Shown here: in pieces, positions 1 to 7,207 of the stretch
How the letters are laid out: every line of letters begins with the position of its first letter
Position numbering within the stretch: the stretch's first letter is position 1
Virus record (IMG/VR): IMGVR_UViG_3300008012_000104
Coordinates: 1 to 30,497 of that record
DNA: 30,497 bases
From: a virus
Strand: one strand, 5' to 3'
Program-made: the position numbers and the translations under genes
Notes under the pieces: model-generated
Told to the model about the DNA's origin: nothing
Database searches by the model: none
Seen by the model: the letters and a program-made list of their open reading frames with translations, nothing else

Positions 1-182
1 ACCCAAAAGAATGGAGGCATAAAAGCAATAACACAGCAATAGCCAAAGGCGGCTAGCTCATAGCTCGGAGGGCATAGCTCAAAGACAATGCACGTCTGAA
101 CACCAAAGAAGGTGAACATGATAAGACCAGCAATAGCAAGAGCGTACCGAGAGACTTTTGATATGCCGGTCAGAGCTGGCAT
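1..182 (-). CDS. Small membrane protein, 3' end outside the window
   Basis: An open frame begins at the ATG at 182-180 and runs off the left edge without a stop, giving at least 60 residues. Its start overlaps the end of the preceding gene, whose TGA is at 172-170. Two hydrophobic stretches are visible, roughly residues 13-32 (ALAIAGLIMFTFFGVQTCIV) and 44-60, so it is probably an inner-membrane protein. I recognise no family. It is the last visible member of a run of tiny genes downstream of the tRNA. Overlap with its neighbour and the hydrophobic pattern are the only support. Confidence 0.5.
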   Translation of the reverse strand, partial: MPALTGISKVSRYALAIAGLIMFTFFGVQTCIVFELCPPSYELAAFGYCCVIAFMPPFFW

Positions 183-358
183 TTCTTAAAGCCGATCTTT
201 TCAAAGAACCACTTAGAGGGGCAAAACTTTGTCCAGACGCCGAGTTGAAGCATGGCACATACAAAGAGAACCACACCCCAAGACTGGGCTGCGTATGCGA
301 CGATGAGTACTGCTGACATGAGCAGGTACACCATCCTTACAGAAGTCCAATGAAACAT
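170..358 (-). CDS. Small membrane protein, DUF2892-like
   Basis: This 62-residue frame starts at the ATG at 358-356, which shares its A with the TAA stop of the preceding 36-residue gene (TAATG coupling). That arrangement decides the start against upstream TTG codons. Residues 9-35 form one long hydrophobic stretch. It is followed by a TKFCPSKWF segment and a basic tail. A hydrophobic helix pair followed by a CP motif recalls small DUF2892 / YgaP-type membrane domains, but the match is from memory and weak. Function is unknown; a role at the host membrane is inference from composition. Confidence 0.55.
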   Translation of the reverse strand: MFHWTSVRMVYLLMSAVLIVAYAAQSWGVVLFVCAMLQLGVWTKFCPSKWFFEKIGFKKCQL

Positions 359-468
359 TAGTACATAGAAATAAACTCGAAGAATGCAACGCGTAGTCGG
401 TAGCCAAAGCGCTTGTACCAAGACAAGGCTTTGAACTCAGGTGTGTCGAATACTTCGTAGGGGTGCAT
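358..468 (-). CDS. 36-residue hypothetical protein
   Basis: A short frame from the ATG at 468-466 to the TAA at 360-358 encodes MHPYEVFDTPEFKALSWYKR and 16 more residues ending in FISMY. It is mixed aromatic and basic, without a clear membrane segment. It lies 9 bases downstream of the 44-residue basic protein and its stop codon is fused to the start of the next gene. Both neighbours keep this frame free of gaps, which supports translation coupling. No family is recognised. Confidence 0.5.
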   Translation of the reverse strand: MHPYEVFDTPEFKALSWYKRFGYRLRVAFFEFISMY

Positions 469-477
469 GACAGGTAG

Positions 478-612
478 TTATCGGCCCTGTCCCCTGTATT
501 TCTTTTTGTACAGCTTAGATTGCTTGTTGACGGATGTCTTCGTCTTGGCATGTACCCCTGGTCGGGATACTGACGCCTTCTCTAACTTGATTGTTTCTTT
601 GACGCGGGCCAT
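478..612 (-). CDS. Small basic protein (44 residues)
   Basis: The protein starts MARVKETIKLEKASVSRPGV and ends in a lysine/arginine-rich tail with a KLYKKKYRGQGR finish. About one third of its residues are basic. I chose the ATG at 612-610 because a TAnnTTTG box (TATATTTG) sits four bases upstream and because a longer frame would run into the tRNA. Very similar RPGVHAKTK-type small proteins are, as far as I remember, common in crAss-like phages and related metagenomic contigs, without a known role. Its charge suggests nucleic-acid binding or a packaged structural protein; that is inference. Confidence 0.7.
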   Translation of the reverse strand: MARVKETIKLEKASVSRPGVHAKTKTSVNKQSKLYKKKYRGQGR

Positions 613-616
613 GCGA

Positions 617-624
617 CAAATATA
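617..624 (-). promoter_or_regulatory. TAnnTTTG box (Bacteroidota -7-like)
   Basis: On the minus strand the sequence TATATTTG is followed by TCGC and then the ATG of the 44-residue basic protein. It matches the Bacteroidota -7 element TAnnTTTG exactly. I see no TTG-type -33 element at the usual distance, where the end of the tRNA lies. If this is a promoter, the transcript would start at or next to the ATG, giving a leaderless message. Confidence 0.45.
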
Positions 625-636
625 ACTAAAAGATTG

Positions 637-722
637 TAGCTGAGGCGGGATTCGAACCCGCACGGGCAATGCTGCCCAACAGAGTTTAAGTCTGTCATGT
701 CTACCAATTCCATCACTCAGCC
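637..722 (-). tRNA. tRNA-Leu (anticodon UAA)
   Basis: The minus strand folds as a class II tRNA. The acceptor stem is GGCTGAG with CTCAGCT, and the D-arm region contains TGGTAGA. The anticodon stem is ACAGA/TCTGT with loop CTTAAAC, so the anticodon is TAA, reading UUA leucine codons. A long variable arm (GGGCAGCATTGCCC) is present, and the T arm is GCGGG-TTCGAAT-CCCGC. The long variable arm is expected for leucine. A CCA end is not encoded. It lies between uracil-DNA glycosylase and the basic protein and is the only tRNA I see in the window. Confidence 0.95.
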
Positions 723-729
723 AACCAGG

Positions 730-1419
730 TTACCACTCAATAGCAGCGGAACCATGTTGTACTAGGAAGTTATTTGCCTTAGCAAAATGACCGCATCCAA
801 AATACCCAGCCTTGCCTCCTGCATACCCTTCGGCAGCAGGATGCGGGGCTTTCAACACTAGCTGATTGGGCATAGTAAAGAAGCGCTCATACTCTTGTGC
901 AGCTTTACCCCATAGCATAATGACCAAAGGATCAGTGGTGCCACGGTAGTTGAGTGCATTAAGACTTGCAGCAATAAACTTCTCCCATCCCCAACCGTGG
1001 TGTGACTTGGCTTTGCCTTTATCTACGGTAAGGATGGTGTTCAACAAGAGGACGCCTTGCTCAGCCCAATGGCTAAGGTTGCCGCCCTCCTTCTTCAGGG
1101 GACCAACGCTGCCTTTGATTTCCTTTTGGATATTCCTCAAAGACGGGTTGATCTTGGGACTATCGCCTACATCAAACGCAAGGCCGGTTGCCACACCGTC
1201 ATGGTATGGGTCTTGGCCGAGGATGAGTACGCGGGCATCCAGGAGAGGGGTATCCCTGAAAGCTCTAAAAATATTCTTACGTGCAGGATAAACTGTGCCG
1301 TAAGTATAGCAGACCTCAAGCTTTTCCTTGAGATCCTGCATATACTTCGACTTGAACTCAGCATCGAGATGCTTTGCCCAATCAGCTCCTACAACGTGGT
1401 CATACGTTGGTAGGATCAT
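730..1419 (-). CDS. ung: Uracil-DNA glycosylase, family 1
   Basis: This 229-residue enzyme removes uracil from DNA by base excision. The water-activating motif GQDPYH is at residues 68-73 with catalytic Asp70. A LLLNTILTV strand follows at 124-132 with the uracil-specific Asn127, and the end carries GYFGCGHFAKANNFL, as in the family. The second active-site loop is HPAAEGYAGG (from His193) instead of the usual HPSPLS, so the catalytic His is kept but the DNA-intercalating leucine is not in its usual place. Length is normal for the family. Its ATG overlaps the end of the upstream nuclease gene by 20 bases. Such glycosylases are common in crAss-like replication modules. Confidence 0.95.
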   Translation of the reverse strand: MILPTYDHVVGADWAKHLDAEFKSKYMQDLKEKLEVCYTYGTVYPARKNIFRAFRDTPLLDARVLILGQDPYHDGVATGLAFDVGDSPKINPSLRNIQKEIKGSVGPLKKEGGNLSHWAEQGVLLLNTILTVDKGKAKSHHGWGWEKFIAASLNALNYRGTTDPLVIMLWGKAAQEYERFFTMPNQLVLKAPHPAAEGYAGGKAGYFGCGHFAKANNFLVQHGSAAIEW

Positions 1420-2416
1420 CTGGTAACACTAGGTTTTGTACAAGCCCCATCTGAGTCTCCATAGAGTTACCCCAGTTGTTGCGGCTCATGTGAAATGCAA
1501 TACGGTCGAGTAGTGCTTCGTATTCAAGGACACCCTGACGCAGATAGCTTTCGTCAATCTTGAATGCTTCTGCTGGATACTCTTTGTTGGTTTGCACTGC
1601 GACGATGTAGCAATCCGTTACTTGATAGTCCGGGTATGCAGTCTGCAAACACATGCGATACCAAGCTAGCTGCCGGTAGTAGCGATAGATAGCGAGAGTC
1701 TCTTCGAAGCGTCCCAAAGGTTTTGCTGTCGTCTTAAGATCGACCAGCGTGATTGTCTTCTCCTTATGATTCATAAGGATGCGGTCAATCTTAGCCTTGA
1801 TAGGGATTGTAACCTCCATCTCATTCTCAGCTTCCCAAGGCAAGTCAAAGGTAATCTCTGTCTCTGCCATGGCTTCATCGGCATGACCAAACCCATCTTT
1901 GCAGATGAGTTGGTCTGCCACTTCATTGAGCTTGATAGACTCGATACAGCCTTGAACGATATGGTAGGTAGCGGGGTCAACAATCTTCTTGCCTTGGGTG
2001 CTGTACAGGGCTTTCCAATACATCCCACCCTCACGGACAACTCTATTGATCTTAGTCTGTAGAGTGTACTTCGGGTAAAAGTCTGCAGGAATAACTGCTT
2101 CCCACGTCTCAGGAGACAGTGAGTCTAACTCCAGTTCAATAATGCCAGTCTCGTCTACGTTAGCATACAGCCTGTCCCAAAGAGCATCGATAATATCTTG
2201 TGTCTTTGGTCCGGGAGTATCTGAAGGTACGATGTCCAGCTTACCAGGCTCGAGCAGCTCTTCGTGAATCAGCGTTCCAATCTCAAAAGATTTGGAGGTG
2301 GTTTCATCTAGTTGACCATCGAGAAATTTCCGGAAGAGGCGGGGATTACCCCCGCTCTCCGGATTGATGTACGACAGTGAGCTGTTGCTTACAGCTTTGA
2401 TATCGAAGTAGTTCAT
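1400..2416 (-). CDS. PD-(D/E)XK nuclease, RecE/exonuclease VIII-like
   Basis: The N-terminus (KAVSNSSLSYI) followed by FEIGTLIHEELLEP near residues 44-57 is typical of RecE-type exonucleases, where the His is part of the core. Later IKAKIDRIL and TITLVDLKTT (about 205-230) give the D...DxK metal-binding core of the PD-(D/E)XK fold. A YRYYRQLAWYRMCL helix follows, matching the QLa.Y signature of the superfamily. The 338-residue size fits. It probably resects DNA ends for the phage recombination system, together with NinB, the RusA-like enzyme and the Sak4-like ATPase of the same operon. Start and the next gene's stop share ATGA. Confidence 0.85.
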   Translation of the reverse strand: MNYFDIKAVSNSSLSYINPESGGNPRLFRKFLDGQLDETTSKSFEIGTLIHEELLEPGKLDIVPSDTPGPKTQDIIDALWDRLYANVDETGIIELELDSLSPETWEAVIPADFYPKYTLQTKINRVVREGGMYWKALYSTQGKKIVDPATYHIVQGCIESIKLNEVADQLICKDGFGHADEAMAETEITFDLPWEAENEMEVTIPIKAKIDRILMNHKEKTITLVDLKTTAKPLGRFEETLAIYRYYRQLAWYRMCLQTAYPDYQVTDCYIVAVQTNKEYPAEAFKIDESYLRQGVLEYEALLDRIAFHMSRNNWGNSMETQMGLVQNLVLPDDPTNV

Positions 2417-3465
2417 GTAAATAAGCTCAGTTGTGCGTTGGTCATCTCCTTGTACTCCGCGTCAGTAAGATACTGCTCCGTAGTTAGGTTGAACCACATC
2501 TTCTCGTTCTCGTCCCATAGAAAGTCGTAGCCAAAGTCTGGACCATCAATCTCCTCGATTTCGTCAAAGATTGTAGGTCGGTACATGGTACGCCCTACAG
2601 GGGTACGGTAGTGTTCGAAGTCTTTATAGAACTGAACACCTTCGTAGTTAACGGTATCGTTGAAGTACAACCAAGCATTGACAGTCATACCGTTGTCCAA
2701 AGTAATGGGCACCTCTTTGCGAGTGTACCATTCTGGGTGACGTTCCAAATCATCCAGGCGTAGGATGGTCTCATCATCAACAGCGTACACTTCTACTGCA
2801 ATGTTGTGCCCATCTTGACGAACTTCCGATCCGACATACGGGATGCCTTCACAGACCATAGCGTATTGGTCTACTGTGTTACCAGCTCCAAGAAGACCGG
2901 CAGACTGCAGCAGGCCGTGGTTGCCAAAGCCTTTTCGCAAAGTGCCGTACACTGCAACGAGATGAGGTTTGTCTAGCACATTAGGCTTGCTGTAGAATAC
3001 GCCGTCTCTTTCGTGCCAGTTTCCTACACGATTGACGTACCACTTACCAGCTTTAGATTCACGAGTGTACACGAACCGGCTGTCAGTAAGAGAAAGAATA
3101 TCCTTCCATGATTGCCACGGAGTCTTACGCAAAGTCTCTGCGACAAAGCGTGTGTCAGACTTTTTGGTATCCCATGTATGAGGAGTTGCTACAGTTCCGT
3201 TGTGGAAGAGCCAGTTGTGTTCGTTGACTCGAACTGGGTGAGTATTCTCCAGGTTGGTTTCACCGACTGTAGTCAGGCGAGCGTGGAAAATGTATGGACG
3301 CTCAGACTGTAGCCAGTCCTGAGCTTCACGGATGTCCATGGTGCGGTATACGGTTCCGTCGTCTAGCGTTTGGATACCGAATCCGTGAGGGTTGTATGCA
3401 AGTGCTTGAGCTGCGATAGAGGGATCAAGCTTCCCGTGTTGCTTCTTGACTATAATCACACACAT
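2413..3465 (-). CDS. Class II glutamine amidotransferase fused to gamma-glutamylcyclotransferase-like domain
   Basis: The start is placed at the ATG at 3465-3463 because residue 2 is then cysteine (MCVIIVKK), as needed for the N-terminal nucleophile of class II amidotransferases. An earlier ATG would bury it. Residues 1-150 carry HARLTTV (61-67), HPV (76-78) and FHNG (87-90), matching the glutamine-site residues of that family. Residues 168-290 form a second domain with VYGTLRKGFGNHG (172-184), VEVYAVD and LDDLERHPEWYTRKEV, matching AIG2/GGCT-type cyclotransferases. The last 60 residues are acidic and unassigned. The start lies inside the upstream amidoligase gene (41-base overlap), so the two are coupled. 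Known families suggest release of ammonia from glutamine and opening or closing of a gamma-glutamyl amide; the target is unknown. Confidence 0.85.
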   Translation of the reverse strand: MCVIIVKKQHGKLDPSIAAQALAYNPHGFGIQTLDDGTVYRTMDIREAQDWLQSERPYIFHARLTTVGETNLENTHPVRVNEHNWLFHNGTVATPHTWDTKKSDTRFVAETLRKTPWQSWKDILSLTDSRFVYTRESKAGKWYVNRVGNWHERDGVFYSKPNVLDKPHLVAVYGTLRKGFGNHGLLQSAGLLGAGNTVDQYAMVCEGIPYVGSEVRQDGHNIAVEVYAVDDETILRLDDLERHPEWYTRKEVPITLDNGMTVNAWLYFNDTVNYEGVQFYKDFEHYRTPVGRTMYRPTIFDEIEEIDGPDFGYDFLWDENEKMWFNLTTEQYLTDAEYKEMTNAQLSLFT

Positions 3466-4378
3466 CGAGAGTGAGTTGTTGAGAGTTAGACTTAACAGTA
3501 GGGTTGGGCTGGACAATCATCTGGTTCCGTACCCCGGTTGGAATAAGGCGGTGCACCTTGCTGTAGGTGCTCCATTCAATACGCTGATCTTCGAATGCTT
3601 TGGCATACGCACTGGCTAGCATCACTTTCTCTCCGTACTTCTTACCGTACAGGTCGTAGATATGCTTACCGATACCGCCACCTATGTGCATTAGATCCTT
3701 GTAGATAGTATCGAACTTGAGGTCTTCATACTTGTCCGTTGTAAACAGAATCTGCAGGAGCTTGATGCGCCACTCCAATTGCTTGAGGTGTTTGATGCCG
3801 GCGAAGATGCGTATCTCCATACGCCCTGTACTACCTAGATTGATAGCATTGTATCTATCGTGGTAGTCACCCTTCTTGTAGAAACGAGCATACCCACGGC
3901 GCTTGGCACGCTTAGGATACAGAGCATACAGGAGAGGGATAATCTGAGCAGCCTTATCAGTGTACCATTGCTGGTCCTTACCTGATACAGAGATAGTGAT
4001 GTGTCCACCACAGCGATAGCTTGTGTCAGAGTGGATGAGGTAGTTCAAAACAGGGTTTGACAAATCAGTCAACCACTTGTTAGACTTGAGATTGTATACC
4101 GGGCTGATAAGCTCGAACCCATTATGCCCTAGTGAACCGTCACGTTCTGCTCTCCACTTATGAGGTAGCAGGTCTTCACGGTCTCCTTGATACCAGCATG
4201 CTACTGCACACCCCTCATGGTCTTCTTTCTCTGCCTCAATACCAAATCGATAAGTCGTATTAGTACCGCAATCCCACAGCGCACTCATGCTGTGGTATCC
4301 GTATAGCATACCGCGTGTATAGGGAGCGTCTTCTCTAAGTGCGTTGTACAGCTCCTGTCGGTTTACTTCGGTAGACAT
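3425..4378 (-). CDS. Putative amidoligase (COOH-NH2 ligase family)
   Basis: The 317-residue protein shows the motif series of glutamine-synthetase-like amidoligases (Amidoligase_2). FGIEAE is at 45-50, ERDGSLG at 78-84, GFELISPV at 87-94, CGGHITIS at 123-130, RYNAIN at 175-180 and RMEIRIF at 186-192. Such enzymes use ATP to join a carboxylate to an amine. The gene sits between a 69-residue protein and an amidotransferase-cyclotransferase fusion. That is the combination described computationally for phage and bacterial peptide or metabolite tailoring systems by the Aravind group. What it ligates (protein, cell wall, nucleobase or free metabolite) cannot be told from sequence. Confidence 0.85.
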   Translation of the reverse strand: MSTEVNRQELYNALREDAPYTRGMLYGYHSMSALWDCGTNTTYRFGIEAEKEDHEGCAVACWYQGDREDLLPHKWRAERDGSLGHNGFELISPVYNLKSNKWLTDLSNPVLNYLIHSDTSYRCGGHITISVSGKDQQWYTDKAAQIIPLLYALYPKRAKRRGYARFYKKGDYHDRYNAINLGSTGRMEIRIFAGIKHLKQLEWRIKLLQILFTTDKYEDLKFDTIYKDLMHIGGGIGKHIYDLYGKKYGEKVMLASAYAKAFEDQRIEWSTYSKVHRLIPTGVRNQMIVQPNPTVKSNSQQLTLDVCDYSQEATREA

Positions 4379-4572
4379 GGGTCGTGCCGGTTTTCGAAGT
4401 CAGTTACTTCGCGTACAACAGTCTTAACCCAATTGGCGGTCGTCATCCGCCCTGCCATCCAATCGGCTGTAGCTCCTTGGATTTGCATCATGTTTGCGAT
4501 GGCGTAGTCTTTGTCTTCGCCCTCCATACCACGGTTAATTTCATCGTGGTAGTACTCTTTTAATTTGCCCAT
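4363..4572 (-). CDS. 69-residue hypothetical protein
   Basis: The start at 4572-4570 is fused to the TAA of the NinB gene (TAATG), which makes it preferable to an upstream frame extension. The product begins MGKLKEYYHDEINRGMEGED and is rich in Met, Asp and Lys with two predicted helices. Its 3' end overlaps the amidoligase start by 16 bases. I do not recognise it. Its place between NinB and the amidoligase means it could belong to either the recombination genes or the ligase cassette. Confidence 0.7.
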   Translation of the reverse strand: MGKLKEYYHDEINRGMEGEDKDYAIANMMQIQGATADWMAGRMTTANWVKTVVREVTDFENRHDPCLPK

Positions 4573-5030
4573 TACTGTATGGAATAAAGGTGGGTTGGGT
4601 CTGGTACATCCAGACTCAGATTCTCTACAGCCCACTGCCGGATGTTGTCGATGTAGGTCTTGAACTCTTTCGTCGACATATCACGGGTAGACCGCTTAGT
4701 GGTTGCAATCACGCGCCCAGTTTCAGGATGATAAATCTCTTTCTTAGCAAAGAGTTCCTTCATCGTTTCGTGGACGAGATCACGTGTTAGGTTCCCGGTC
4801 TCACCAGAGACCAAGTCGCCAGCTTGATAGCCAGCTGACTCGAGTTCTTCTCGAATCATATACAATAGAGTACCCCAGTAATATCTGTTCTGAGGATTGC
4901 TACGGATACGAACGCTACGGACTATTACCTCGACGTCGTGTCCTTCGAGCTTACGCAGCTCGTTACGGAACTGAAGGTCTTCATGAGGGATTAGTTCTCC
5001 CTCAGCAACCTTCGCTGTTACATGAATCAT
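4572..5030 (-). CDS. ninB: NinB-like recombination protein
   Basis: The 152-residue product carries RSNPQNRYYWGTLL (about 43-56), an HETMKELF segment, STRDMSTKEFKTYIDNIRQW and the ending LDVPDP. This is the pattern of the lambda NinB / YbcN family (QN.YYWG, H..lk..F, ST..l...eF..yi..i..wa....gi.iPdP). Lambda NinB binds single-stranded DNA and acts in the Red pathway. Here it follows the RusA-like resolvase with a 4-base overlap, consistent with a recombination sub-operon. Confident on family, less so on mechanism. Confidence 0.85.
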   Translation of the reverse strand: MIHVTAKVAEGELIPHEDLQFRNELRKLEGHDVEVIVRSVRIRSNPQNRYYWGTLLYMIREELESAGYQAGDLVSGETGNLTRDLVHETMKELFAKKEIYHPETGRVIATTKRSTRDMSTKEFKTYIDNIRQWAVENLSLDVPDPTHLYSIQ

Positions 5031-5617
5031 ACATAGAAGTACGTGTGCTTCCTTGTGTCTGATGTAATGGTAAAGACGAGCTTACGGTCTTCCTCGTTCT
5101 CGACGGGAAAGAACTCCATGCTCGCGGCTTTGCTAACGTACTTGATGTTGTCGTCGGGAATAATCTTCTCCTGGACAATCAAGTCTTGGAACACCTTAAG
5201 GTAGATCCACTTGTTATCTAAGTCCCAGTCAGCTTTACCGGGCACATCAAACATGGCACAGCTAATTTGAATTGGATACTTGTCTTTAGGAATCTTCCGA
5301 ACCTTCCTAAGGTAAGGGCGGAAAGCATCCTTGATTGCGTTGACAATCTTCACGCGCATGACTGGCCGGGTTGAACCAGCATAAAAGTCCTGCCCGTTAA
5401 TCTTCTTCATGCGGGGAGTATTTACACTCCGTGCATTACGGATAATCGGTTGACCATCGTTTGTGCAGAGGCGTCCCTTTCTATCGAAATGAAACGTAGG
5501 ATCTTGGTACTTCTTAGGAATACGATCCTTCTCTGTGTAGTAGGTTGGTCGTCGCCGGTTGCTCATCTTCACGTGGGTGATGAACTCTGGTACGATGACC
5601 GTTGCGATATGCGCCAT
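5027..5617 (-). CDS. rusA: RusA-like Holliday junction resolvase
   Basis: The core near residues 130-160 reads WDLDNKWIYLKVFQDLIVQE followed by KIIPDDNIKYV. This gives the acidic residues of RusA (D.DN..K....D.L.....i.DD). RusA enzymes cut four-way junctions and branched DNA before packaging. At 196 residues it is longer than typical RusA (about 120), mainly because of a basic N-terminal extension (NRRRPTYYTEKDRIPKKYQ). The chosen ATG at 5617 overlaps the primase gene by 104 bases. An internal ATG at 5566-5564 would reduce this to 53 bases and cannot be excluded. Confidence 0.8.
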   Translation of the reverse strand: MAHIATVIVPEFITHVKMSNRRRPTYYTEKDRIPKKYQDPTFHFDRKGRLCTNDGQPIIRNARSVNTPRMKKINGQDFYAGSTRPVMRVKIVNAIKDAFRPYLRKVRKIPKDKYPIQISCAMFDVPGKADWDLDNKWIYLKVFQDLIVQEKIIPDDNIKYVSKAASMEFFPVENEEDRKLVFTITSDTRKHTYFYV

Positions 5618-6581
5618 ACGCTAAAGATACAAGTTCAGATACTTTATCCTTACCCCATCGCTCTACTAGGTCACTGATATCTTTGGCTTGATAGTCTTTA
5701 GAACCGAACCGTCCGTTGGTAAAGAACAGAGGCTCAATGCCATACCGCTTTCGCATGTAGTTTGCCATAGTTACACCGGCTCGGTCAAAGTCGTATAGAC
5801 TTACTACCACGGGTGCTTCTTCAAGCAAACCGGCAACCCACTCGTCGTCTGGGTAGACGGTCTCGGATTGCGGTGCGAAAGCTGTGATACCAAACTCATG
5901 AAGAACCATGACGTCCTTCATACTCTTGGTAATGACGACCCCGTCACTAAGGTCACGGGGTACCTGATAACCTTGGACAATGCTGCAGTTGCACATGAAC
6001 CGGTTGGTCTTACGCTTCGGGAAATAGATCTTGTATTGTCCATCTCCAAAGTCATATGCATAGGCAGGGTCACCTTTCCGATAGGAATAGATGCACTTGC
6101 CGTTGAGCCAAGCAGCTTCGAGAGGCGGTACATGGAAATGTAAAAGCGTCGCCTTAGTAATACCGAACTGAGTCCAGAACTCTCTGTCCTCGTCGGTAAA
6201 AGAACGACGCTTAATCTCTATGATGGTCTCTCTGCGTTGGAAAGTGATGAGATGCGGATAGTCCTTTCGTTCTACCCGCACCCCATCCACCAATCCAAAG
6301 TCGTTGGCTATAATCTCTAGTGCCTCATGGAAGCTACAGTTGTACATGTGCATGACAACCTTGAAGCACCCACCACTAAAGAAGCCAGCGAAGTCCTTGA
6401 ATATCAGCGAGCCTTCCTTGGTGTAGAAGAATCCACAAGTCGGGTTTGTATCCTTACGGAGAGGAGACAGGAACCTAGACCGGAGCTTAATGGGCACACC
6501 GAGGTAGTGCTCCATGATTTGCTCCTGACTGTATTGACTGAGGATGTATTCTGCAGTTAGGTCAGGCTTGAGCTGATACAT
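5514..6581 (-). CDS. DnaG-type primase with Toprim domain
   Basis: The N-terminal 100 residues (SPLRKDTNPTCGFF, FKDFAGFFSGGCFKVV, FHEALEIIANDFGL) have the layout of the CHC2 region of DnaG but lack a full set of zinc ligands. The Toprim domain follows with GVVITKSMKDVMVL (214-227) and VVSLYDFDRAG (259-269). Asp264 and Asp266 form the DxD pair, and the usual glutamate is replaced by lysine (ITKS). It would lay primers next to the DnaB-type helicase encoded further upstream. The last 35 residues overlap the RusA-like gene and look like read-through sequence. Its ATG overlaps the preceding TAA. Confidence 0.88.
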   Translation of the reverse strand: MYQLKPDLTAEYILSQYSQEQIMEHYLGVPIKLRSRFLSPLRKDTNPTCGFFYTKEGSLIFKDFAGFFSGGCFKVVMHMYNCSFHEALEIIANDFGLVDGVRVERKDYPHLITFQRRETIIEIKRRSFTDEDREFWTQFGITKATLLHFHVPPLEAAWLNGKCIYSYRKGDPAYAYDFGDGQYKIYFPKRKTNRFMCNCSIVQGYQVPRDLSDGVVITKSMKDVMVLHEFGITAFAPQSETVYPDDEWVAGLLEEAPVVVSLYDFDRAGVTMANYMRKRYGIEPLFFTNGRFGSKDYQAKDISDLVERWGKDKVSELVSLAYGAYRNGHRTRVHHPREDEQPATTNLLHREGSYS

Positions 6582-7207
6582 TACCAGGGAGCTTCGTCAG
6601 CTGTCTCTTGCTTGGTAGTCTCACTAGCAGCCCATGCATCACCAGACGAGTCCGGTTGTGCAGCCTCTACGATATCCCATTTCGGATCAATGGTCAATCG
6701 ATTGGGCATGGACATAGGCTGAATGAACGGCTTGAATGCACGGTTAGGGAACGTCGTGTATTGACTGTTCTTCTTGTAGACAATCTTTACACGGCATGGT
6801 ACATTCACATACTCTTCACCAAGCATTTTGATGACTCCCTCTGCGAACTCTTGAAAGTTAGCAGCACGGAAGACACACTTGTCCTTAGGGATAAAGCATG
6901 AAAGGATGTGCTTGATACGCTCACCTTGTGCATCAAACTGTTGCTTGACGTAGGTCTCAGCTTCAGCTTGACTCTTGCCCCAGCCTTTAGCCAGCTCGGT
7001 AAGACGTGGCGCATCGATAGGAAACTCGATATGCGTAAAGGATGCACCAGTGGCATCACTGAACAAGAACTTCAATACGTCGTCGCCAGTGCCATCCGAC
7101 TTAAGAGGTTCAAACAAGACATCTTTGAGGCTCACGTTTTCGTTGATGCCTGCGGGGATACGGGCGCCTCCTTCTGAAGCACCGGTTTGTTCATCAAATC
7201 CGTACAT
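6581..7207 (-). CDS. Candidate single-stranded DNA-binding protein
   Basis: I do not recognise this 208-residue protein by family motifs. The pattern of alternating strands in residues 28-60 (VLFEPL, VLKFLFSD, FTHIEFPI) would suit a beta-barrel. The C-terminus is acidic and ends TADEAPW. An acidic tail with a terminal aromatic is a hallmark of SSB-type proteins that dock partner enzymes. It lies between a Sak4-like ATPase and primase, and Sak4 needs an SSB partner in characterised phages. The function is therefore inferred from tail and position only. Confidence 0.65.
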   Translation of the reverse strand: MYGFDEQTGASEGGARIPAGINENVSLKDVLFEPLKSDGTGDDVLKFLFSDATGASFTHIEFPIDAPRLTELAKGWGKSQAEAETYVKQQFDAQGERIKHILSCFIPKDKCVFRAANFQEFAEGVIKMLGEEYVNVPCRVKIVYKKNSQYTTFPNRAFKPFIQPMSMPNRLTIDPKWDIVEAAQPDSSGDAWAASETTKQETADEAPW

